From positions 4,200,445-4,264,444 of the forward strand of contig OY986970.1 in NCBI GenBank assembly GCA_963920575.1: a DNA stretch of 64,000 nt, read 5' to 3'. The stretch comes from Narthecium ossifragum (taxonomy: Eukaryota > Streptophyta > Magnoliopsida > Dioscoreales > Nartheciaceae). Below, one piece after another: positions 56,795 through 64,000 of this stretch. Each line of letters opens with the position of its first letter. The stretch's first letter is position 1. Under the pieces are notes generated by a model. The model was not told the origin of the DNA. It saw only the letters and a list, made by a program, of their open reading frames with translations, and searched no databases. A program made the translations under genes and the position numbers.

Positions 56795-56970
56795 CCGAAG
56801 GCCCATGTTTCCTTTCTTGGATCAGAAAGGGGAACTGGACAAGACTAGCCTGATCGTAACAAGACAATGTTTGCCACGTAAAAAGCCCACGTTTCCAATA
56901 AAGGAGAACTGGACCGGATTGACCTGATCAGGACAAGCCCATGTCACCTAAAAAGCCCAACCCATGCCTT
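56795..56970. repeat. ~90-bp tandem duplication upstream of the diflavin reductase gene
   Basis: GCCCATGTTTCC ... AGAAAGGGGAACTGGACAAGA...TGATCGTAACAAGACA is followed by GCCCACGTTTCC...AAAGGAGAACTGGACCGGA...TGATCAGGACAAG. It lies about 75-250 bp upstream of the start codon, so it may be in the promoter or 5' UTR. Confidence 0.6.
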
Positions 56971-57418
56971 TGTGTAGGCCGAGAGCCCGAGACCCATTCT
57001 AATCATGCATAATCTTGTTTTTATTATTAGATAAGCCAAAGCTACAGTCATCGAGACTGATCTACATCCTACCACCCGAACCCTAAACCCCAAGCCAAAT
57101 GAGCAATCTTGTCTGCTCTTACATTAAACTCACAAGGAATTTAATGTAACCATAATATGGTGTTTAATCTCGTCCGCTCTAATCATGCATAATCACTCTA
57201 CTATACGTTACGATCCTAATATGGTATTTGCTGTAATAATGGATAAAACACAATATTTTATATTAGATCCTTTGATAATTTGAATGAATGTTATAGACTT
57301 TATAGCAACTCTAAGTCAGTAAAACTTTATACAAAGGCATCCTATTATTTACTTTTGAACCGGATTGGGGTACATGCGGCATGTGAATCGGGATGTGTGC
57401 CCGATTCAATCCAGCGGT

Positions 57419-57461
57419 AATGATTTGTGTACATGGGTACATCCCATGTACACAAATCATT
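57419..57461. repeat. Perfect 19-bp inverted repeat with 5-base loop
   Basis: AATGATTTGTGTACATGGG, loop TACAT, then CCCATGTACACAAATCATT. The stem is perfect. There is no T run directly after it that would suggest a bacterial-type terminator, and no coding context; it may be the middle of a short foldback element. Confidence 0.9.
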
Positions 57462-57544
57462 TTTGTTTACTTTTTGTAAAATACCATGATTACCCTTATT
57501 ATACCATAATCAGTCACATCCTTAACCATGATATATATACAATA

Positions 57545-58170
57545 AAATACTATGTTATCAGTTATATGCATCCAATATATAGATGTATAGGCCATTGCCA
57601 CCAGTTAGGTGCTCAAGGACATTTTCGCCTATTTATTATATATTATACTAAACACTAATCATTCTAGTGACCAAATATTATGTATAATTCTAGTCTTATA
57701 CAAACTTATCCTATGTGACTCTCGTTATTCTTACATCATGCATTGTATAGCTTATACAGTATACAAGTTATTCATCCTTATCTTATACAACGAGTGACAG
57801 AATAGCTTGAAATGACCTATATAGCTTGAACTGACCGATTTATTTGTTCACTTTAATAAGTATATCAGCGATATGAATTTTAGTGTTATATTATCCTATA
57901 TAGCTGGAAATGATATCTTAAGCTACAAATATTACTAGTCAGTGTTATATGCGTCTAATATTTAGGTGTACAAGACATGTTCATCTATTTATTGTGTATT
58001 ATATTATACATCAATCATTCCTATTGTGACCAGATATTATATAATATAGTTCTCGTCTTATACAAACTTATCCTAGGTCACTGTTGTGTGTTATTCATAA
58101 ATTACCCATTATAACTTATACAATATATAGGTTAGATATCCCTATCATATACCACGAGTGATTAATACTT
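57545..58170. repeat. Two diverged tandem copies of a ~240-bp segment
   Basis: 57550-57797 and 57936-58160 share, in order, CAGT(G)TTATATGC, TTTATTAT(A)T(G)TATTATA, CAATCATTC, GACCA(A/G)ATATTAT, TCTTATACAAACTTATCCTA, and ACGAGTGA. The period is about 390 bp. Non-coding, AT-rich. Confidence 0.6.
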
Positions 58171-58558
58171 CCATCTGTTCCATCGAACAGTCATATTTTG
58201 AGGATTAATTATATTAGAATATATCAAAGTATAAATATTATGTTTTAGCTTTAATCTCAGTGATACATTTATATTATAGTATATTTAAAAAATCGAATAT
58301 GGTAACTGTTGGAATTCATTATAATAAAATTTATTATAGAATTATTTGAGATATATCTTATTCTATTTCCTATCAGTATATAATAATGAATGAGATAAAT
58401 GGCATTCATACTTTTAATAATAACCTTTTCACATTTTTTTCACATTAAATATAGTTAAGAGAGGTGAGCAATGCCCCGAACATACAGGGGAGCTCCCCTG
58501 TTTTAGGGAACGTCTAGGGAGGCTGATGGAGCACCATGTTTAGATGTTTCCCTATTTT
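58171..58558. other. AT-rich intergenic
   Basis: CTTCCATCTGTTCC at about 58167 recalls Stowaway-type ends, but no matching inverted end was found. No gene. Confidence 0.35.
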
Positions 58559-60365
58559 TGTCTTTCAAATTGCTACTCCCCACCCCCCCCCACCCCCCAC
58601 ACACACACATTTTACCCTATACCCTTTGCCTTTTTTCTCTCTCCATCTCTCTCTACACGTTTTCTTCTTTTCCTTTTTCCTTTTTTGTTTAATTTTCCTC
58701 TCCCATTCTTTGTGAGTTATTTTCCTTTGTTTTTTTTTTCAGTTTTGATTAATTTTTATTTAATTTTTTGTATTAGTTTTGTTTTTTTAATTATTTTTTT
58801 TATTTTTTGGGGAAAAGAACCAGAGGTCCTTTATTTGGACCCAATCCGGCAATTAGACTAGCAACAAGAAGTTTCAGATATTTAGTCCATTTTGAAAAAA
58901 AAGTCTAAAATACCCTTCCCAAAGCACCTCTTCATATTTTAATTTATTGAGACATCAAATCGTAAAAATTTCAAATTTCAAATCTTAAAATTTAAAGATT
59001 CAAATTTCAAATCATATAAATTTTTAAAAAATAAATTTCAAATTGTATAAATTTCAAAACAAAAATTCAAATCGTATAAATTTCAAATTTTAAATTGTAA
59101 AAAATCCGAATTTCAAATCATAAAAATTTTAAATTTCAAAATTTCAATTTAGAAAATTTAAAAATTTAGGAGTTGTTTTACTCACATGCCATCAAGGACT
59201 CCTTCAGGTCCAAACTAAGAACGTCGAGAAATAGCTATTGCCCATGTTGGCAATCACTTCGTGCAAGTTTTCTTACACCTTCATTATCATGTACCACCCA
59301 TTCCAACATGGTGGTGACAACATTCATCATACGGAGCTAAATGATGGGCTGCTCGTTATATGACACGTGTTCATTTGTGATACGAAGTAACATGTACATC
59401 ACCAAGCGCGCTCGAGCAAAAATTGAAGACAATATTGATTAGAATTTGTATTTTTATATATTTTGTACATCTCTTTTTTTGTGTATTGTTAGTTGTTAGA
59501 TGTGCTCTTCCCTAAACATGGCTAAATCAATATTGGTTTAAGAGGCTTTTCACAAAACACATTGCATTTTTTAACTATTAGTATTTTTGTTATTTTCATA
59601 TATATACTTTTTATTTTGATCCATATTTTTATACTTTTAAATTTTTTTACAAATAATCACTCCCAAAAACTACAGCTACAAAATAAGTGATAATTACTTT
59701 TGAATCCTCCAAAACTTTTTAAATTATAAATGTACCCCTACATTCTTTAAGTTCACGTATGTACCCCTGAAAACATTGAAAAAATATTAAACATACCCCT
59801 ATGTTTAAGTCCGGCTATCCATCTAACTCAACTACGGTATAAATCTAATTGGAAGGGGGGATTTACTTAATTAACCATACAAAGTTACTTAATTACAAAT
59901 ATACCCCCATACAAAGTTACTGAATTACAAATGTACCCCTACATAAGCGACTTTTGCCATGATGTCGTTAACAACGTTAGGAATATTCCCTATTTATTCG
60001 CCAAGAAGTAACTCAGAGGCATGGTTAACATTTTTTCAATATTTTTAGGGGTATATATGTGAGGCCAAAAATTATAAGAGTGCATTTGTAATTTTAGAAG
60101 CTTTGAAGGATTCAATAGTAATTATTCCAAAAAATAAACAAAAGATTACAAACATATATAAAAAAAATTGTTTATCCAAAAAGAAAAACAAAACTGATTA
60201 AAAAAACAAAACTAATGAAAAAAAAACAAAACTAAGAAAAAACAACACAAAATTATGAGTGGATGGAGTAATCGTGGGAGAGGAAAAGAACCGGAGGTAT
60301 AAAGGGAAAATGGTATTTGTGTTAGGAGGGGGGCGGTGTCAGAGGAGGGCGATTAGCAGCTCTCT
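58559..60365. mobile_element. Long-TIR non-coding element, ends approximate
   Basis: 58559-58800 resembles the reverse complement of about 60120-60365: CTCCCC/CCCCCC runs, an ACAC(A) stretch, TTTTACCCT, TCTTTTCCTCTCCC, GTGAGT/ACTCAT and repeated CAGTTTTG(A)TT words appear in the same order. The left arm contains a C run and (CA)n near 58575-58610. Between them lies a ~20-bp minisatellite of AAATTTCAAAT(C/T)GTA units (58940-59165) and a nested element at 59687. No target duplication fixed, no protein. Confidence 0.55.
59687..60128. mobile_element. Nested MULE-like MITE, 442 bp
   Basis: About 100-bp TIRs match: GTGATAATTACTTTTGAATCC and, inverted, GGAATAATTACTATTGAATCC, continuing through ACAAATG, TACCCCT and ATTGAAAAAAT. 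Flanks ACAAAATAA (59678-59686) and AAAAAATAA (60129-60137) match 8 of 9, fitting a 9-bp target duplication. Non-coding. Confidence 0.7.
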
Positions 60366-61509
60366 TTTGTCCTACGGGATAGGGTGGCTTATTCAAGTAC
60401 TCTTAAGGGGTTGTTTGGTTGTCAAAAGTGAGGGTTGGAGTGGCTGGACGAGCAGCACTCCCCCCACTTGAAACTGTTTGGTTAGACCATAAGTGGAGGG
60501 AGTGGGTGGACTGTGAGTGAACTGGAGGCTTCCACTCAGCCATTTCACTCTGACCAAAAAAGGGCCAAAGTCGGCTGAGTGGAGTGGGAGATTCGATTAA
60601 TACCGAACCAGTCCCCCCACTTGCTATATCAGTCCTGAGACTTTAGAAAACATCGGGCTAGGGTTTCCTTCTCCTCATCTCCTCATCTCCTCTTCTCCTC
60701 TCCGTCGGCTCTCTCCGGGTTTCCTTCTCCTCACCATCTCCTCTCCGTCGTCTCTCTCTAGTGAGCAAGCCATCTCCTCTCTGGTGTTCTCCTCTCCGTT
60801 GGCGGCGATCTCCGGGGTTTCTCTGCACCATCTCCTTTCCGTTGGCTCTCTCGGATGTTTCTCCTCACCGTCTCCTCTCCGTTAGTGGTGATCTCCAGGG
60901 TTTCTTCTCACCATCTCCTCTCCGTTGGCGGCTCTCTCCGGCGTGTTGTTTCCCTGTCCACCACCAATGATCTATCGGCCGAATCTACTCAAGTTCTTCA
61001 CTACTGACGCTTGGATCTATAGATTTGTTTCTTTTTTTTGGGTCTATGTGCTTGGATCTATGGTTTTTCTTCTTTACTTGAGCCCTCTCCATGTAACGAT
61101 AGGTTGTATGTGCTTGGATTTATGTATGTTCACTATTTCTCTTTCCTTTTCTCTCCTTTATTTACTTGAGCCCTCTCCATGTAACGAGAGGTTGTATGTG
61201 CTTGGATATGTGGATTTATTTTCTTCATATCTTTCTTGTTCTGTGGATTTTTCTACTACTTGTTCACTTTGCGTGGATTTATTTTCCTTGTTATGTGGAT
61301 TTATACTTGCTTGTCAGTAACATTTTGCTTGTTCTATTGATTTATGATATGGATCAAGACTAAAGGGCATTTTGTCATATGCTTGCTTAAGCTGTCAGTA
61401 ACATTTTGCTTCTTATGTACAAGCTAATTTCCATGAAGTTTTGAAGATACCATGTAGTTTGCTTCTTATGTGCAAGCTGTCAGTAACATTTTTGCTTTGA
61501 AGATCTCAT

Positions 61510-61746
61510 GTGCTTGGCTTTGATGATTTTAGTTCTGAATGGACTATTGAATTTGGCAACTGCAAGGCCACTGACAAGATGCATAAAGCTGTAATAGAGG
61601 TTGATGGCTTCGAGGAAGAAGCTCTTGATAGAGCTTTTGAATATCTAGTACATCACGATGCCGAAGGTCGTGCCTTTATGGTCCGTAGTATGAACATGCG
61701 GAAGGCATGGTTGAAGCGTTTCTTCGACAATGAGAACGCCATGTGA
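61510..61746 (+). pseudogene. C-terminal fragment resembling a Harbinger-associated Myb/SANT-like protein
   Basis: A 78-codon frame with a sharp coding character. It reads ...ALDRAFEYLVHHDAEGRAFM then VRSMNMRKAWLKRFFDNENA. The pattern (helix, then R-F-mostly hydrophobic, then R-K-x-WL) resembles the C-terminus of Myb/SANT-like proteins linked with PIF/Harbinger transposons and their domesticated relatives. The DNA-binding N-terminal part was not found upstream, so this is probably one exon or a truncated remnant. Its location inside a TAA-flanked element supports the assignment; the sequence match is an inference. Confidence 0.4.
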
Positions 61747-62342
61747 TGGAAATTTATTATTGACACTAAAATTGTTAACTTCTGTTTTGGTGTATTGGTC
61801 TAAATACTATGTATGAACTTACTTTAGGTTGTCTTGCTACTCTTTTAACTATGACAGTTTGTTCATGTTCGAAGGGATGTGCATCTCCAAATGATGGATT
61901 TGCTCATTTTTTATCCCTTTGAATGTTTGCTGTCTTGGTTACTACTGCTTTGGCTTTTTTTTTACATTGTGCTTGGTTCCAATAGATTTTTATGGCCTTG
62001 TCTAGGTTACTGGGTATTAGTTCCTCTACTTGCATTTTCTGCCTTCTTCAATTACAAATTTGGTGCCTATAACTTACTCAACTTACCTATCAAATTCATA
62101 TTGGGTTTCTTTCATATCCTTATTAAGTTATGTATGCTGATATAAAAGCTAAAGTATCATATTCTAGATTGTTTTAACTAAAATGAATAGCTTTATGAGG
62201 TACTACTGACCATGGTGCCATAATTATTTTGGATAATACATTTTTTTAGCTTTCAATTTACTACATGTTTATGCAGATATTGCATTGCTCATACCAGTCT
62301 CATTTGGCTTCAAATCTGTGGATGGTTTGCAGGTGTGTTTTT

Positions 62343-62618
62343 ATGACAAATAAATTTTATGTCGTCTACAAAGGAAGACGGCCAGGAGTTTATGACAGCT
62401 GGCCAGAGTGTCATGCCCAGGTGCATAAATTTAGTGGGGCTTGCTATCGCAGGTTCCGCAATCATAATGATGCATTGCCATCATTTAGTGATTATGAGCT
62501 TGAGTTTGGAAAGAGGAAACTAGATAAAGATAGACAGTATCCAGCGGTTCCATTATTACTGGTCTTTGTGTTTGTTGTGTTGATCGTAGGTTGTATTATT
62601 TATATTGCAGTAATTTGA
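62343..62618 (+). CDS. RNase H1 N-terminal (viroplasmin-like) domain protein with C-terminal membrane helix
   Basis: A 91-aa frame from Met 62343, or longer if an upstream exon is spliced to TTGCAG/GTGTG at about 62332. Residues 5-42 read FYVVYKGRRPGVYDSWPECH then AQVHKFSGACYRRF, the small RNA:DNA-hybrid/dsRNA-binding domain shared by eukaryotic RNase H1 and caulimovirus protein VI. Conserved are YxVxxGRxPGVYxxWxE and the Q-V-x-x-F-x-G-a-x-Y/F core. A short charged segment follows (DYELEFGKRKLDKDRQ), then a hydrophobic helix (VPLLLVFVFVVLIVGCIIYI) ending the protein, so a tail-anchored form is likely. No RNase H catalytic domain is attached. It lies inside a Harbinger element on the same strand as the Myb/SANT-like piece. 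Confidence 0.65.
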   Translation: MTNKFYVVYKGRRPGVYDSWPECHAQVHKFSGACYRRFRNHNDALPSFSDYELEFGKRKLDKDRQYPAVPLLLVFVFVVLIVGCIIYIAVI

Positions 62619-63424
62619 TAACACCGGACGAGATCTATTTTGATAAGGTCTTCTGAAAAATAGTTGTGATTAAATGCTGTACAATGTGTTAAATTGATCA
62701 ATCCGAATAGGTTCCATGTGTTGCAAAAATAAAGGGGATTTTGTCAAAAAATTTCTGAAAAATAATGAGGTTCATCTTAACTTAGCTAACATGTCGATGC
62801 CAGTGAATAAGCATTACAATGCTGATGCTTTTCTTCATCCGCAGCTTAAACAAACTTTCTTTTTTTAAATTATTCTTCAACCAGGGAAGCATGTATTCTG
62901 ATATCAATTTACCTTCGTCTATGTCGCCAAAACAAGTACAACAAGATATGATAATTTATTATATTTGATAAAAATAATTAAGGTGAAAAAATTAATGATT
63001 TTCTCCCACTAAATATTTTTTTGTATTATAAAAACACATCTAATACTTTTAAAATGTATTTAAGATTCATTTTTTGAAGCGTTTAAACTCCCCATATCCT
63101 CACTTCCAGCACCAACCAAACAGCAGAAAGTCCAAAAGTTAGTTAACTCAGCCTCCACACTAACACCAACCAAATAGCAGAAAGTCCAGAAGTCAGCCAA
63201 GTCAGCATCCACTCTAGCATCAACCAAACAGCAAAAACTGACATGCCACTTCACATGACTTCACTTTACAAAAGTCTGCAGTTCAAAAAGTGACTCCACT
63301 CCATCCAGTCCTGAGCAACCAAATAGGCCCTAAGTTTGCATGGAATATAACCTTTGGGAGTATGTGAGGGCAATTAAGTAAATGCCTTCCCATCGTTACC
63401 TATTAACACCATCAAACAACATTG

Positions 63425-63474
63425 GGTGAGTCTATTCACACCACAGAATAGACTCACCTGTGAATAGACTCACC
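63425..63474. repeat. 16-bp inverted repeat with a third half-copy
   Basis: GGTGAGTCTATTCACA (63425-63440) and TGTGAATAGACTCACC (63459-63474) are perfect arms; GAATAGACTCACC also occurs between them (about 63447-63459). It may be the tip of an element continuing to the right of the window. Confidence 0.75.
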
Positions 63475-63539
63475 ACACCACAAAAAATAATTTTTATAAA
63501 AATAAAAAATAAAAATCCTAAACTACCCTCACCATCTCC

Positions 63540-64000
63540 CTGCCTTCCCCTTCCCCTTTCCCCTCCCTCTTCATCCCCACTCCCACTCCGGCGGCCATCG
63601 CCGGCCCTCCACCACCTCTCCACCCCGGCGGTGGCCCCTCCACCACCTCTCCACCCCGGAAGCCACCGCCGCCCGCAAGAGAGAGAGAAGGCTAGAGGGA
63701 GGGCGGCCGGCTATGGGGGAGAGGAGGCCGGCCGGCTGAAGGCGAGAGAGAGAGAGAGAGGGAAGAGAGAGGCAGGAGAGAGAGAAGCCGAGAGAGAGGG
63801 GGAAAGGGAAGGTGGCCGGCCGTGGGAGAGAGAGAAGGCGAGAGAGGGAGGGAAAAGGGAAGGCGGCCGGCAGCGGGAGAGCGGAGGCGGGCCGGCTGCG
63901 AGAGAGAGAAGGCGAGAGAGAGGGAAGAGGGAGGCCGCAGAGAGAGAAGGTGAGAGAGGAGGGGGGGAGGGATGTCGGCCGGCCACAGGAGAGAGAGAAT
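63540..64000. repeat. GC- and GA-rich minisatellite
   Basis: CTCCACCACCTCTCCACCCCGG units (63605-63660) are followed by ~60-bp units built from GAGAGAGAGAAGGCGAGAGA, GGGAAG and GGCGGCCGGC (63680-64000). Frames on either strand are Ser/Pro/Leu-rich low complexity and not credible genes. The array continues beyond the window. Confidence 0.7.

Larger units (their letters stand above)
60407..63330 (+). mobile_element. PIF/Harbinger element, 2924 bp, TAA target duplication
   Basis: TAA flanks both ends (60404-60406 and 63331-63333). Tips GGGGTTGTTTGGTTG and inverted GGGCCTATTTGGTTG match at 12 of 15 positions and carry the TTTGGTTG core of this superfamily. Subterminal GAGTGG...CACTCC and CAGCAC words are inverted at both ends. 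It contains two protein-coding pieces on the plus strand (61510 and 62343) and, upstream of them, CTCCGTTGGCGGC...TCTCCGG repeats (60665-60960). No DDE transposase was recognised, so it is likely non-autonomous. Confidence 0.85.

Noticed and set aside
58167..58440. Stowaway MITE
   Set aside because: A left-end-like CTTCCATCTGTTCC is present, but no inverted right end or TA duplication could be found.
63711..63986. Ser/Pro/Leu-rich 91-codon frame
   Set aside because: Translation of the GA-rich minisatellite.

Overview
The window is nuclear DNA of a flowering plant, probably a monocot: intron-bearing GC-rich genes sit in AT-rich, transposon-filled intergenic DNA with many PIF/Harbinger, hAT and Mutator-type short elements. 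The species cannot be fixed from sequence alone. A 200-base run of N (18889-19088) marks an assembly gap.

Four convincing host genes are present. (1) A class C heat-shock transcription factor, minus strand, 5461-6540, two exons, 330 aa. (2) An RD22-like BURP-domain secreted protein, plus strand, 36284-37711, three exons, 399 aa. (3) A methylenetetrahydrofolate reductase-like gene, plus strand, 41988-43070, two exons, 333 aa, with only the catalytic domain. (4) A complete NADPH-dependent diflavin oxidoreductase of the ATR3/TAH18 type, minus strand, 51014-56720, twelve exons, 625 aa, with one GC-AG intron. They do not form an operon or cluster; each stands alone between transposons. A possible fifth gene is a small protein with an RNase H1-type N-terminal domain and a C-terminal membrane helix, lying inside a Harbinger element at 60407-63330.

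Layout. 1-5400: end of a Harbinger element, a large LTR rich in paired GATCGATC boxes, a broken LRR gene, a copia reverse-transcriptase remnant and tandem repeats. 5461-6540: heat-shock factor. 7470-12780: LTR-like, MULE-like and hAT-like elements. 12787-15290: solo LTR with a perfect 5-bp target duplication. 16400-21746: LINE remnant, the gap, and fragments of three unrelated host genes (glycine-rich RNA-binding protein, mitochondrial carrier, TauE/SafE exporter). 21747-24033: second solo LTR, reversed. 24327-24574: Cassandra solo LTR with 5S rRNA-like sequence. 24854-34165: endogenous pararetrovirus. 34957-50600: Harbinger, hAT and LINE insertions around the BURP and MTHFR-like genes, plus a three-unit tandem array. 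51014-56720: ATR3-like gene. 57400-64000: hairpin, tandem duplication, nested TIR elements, Harbinger element and a GA-rich minisatellite.

The most remarkable locus is the pararetrovirus. It sits between two TA-dinucleotide tracts and looks like one complete, circularly permuted Caulimoviridae genome of about 7.5 kb, followed by a 1812-bp segment of the same genome in inverted orientation. The two 1812-bp arms are collinear without indels and nearly identical. The left copy is broken by a stop and several frameshifts, while the movement-protein frame of the right copy is open. A transcript across the locus could fold into a long double-stranded RNA.
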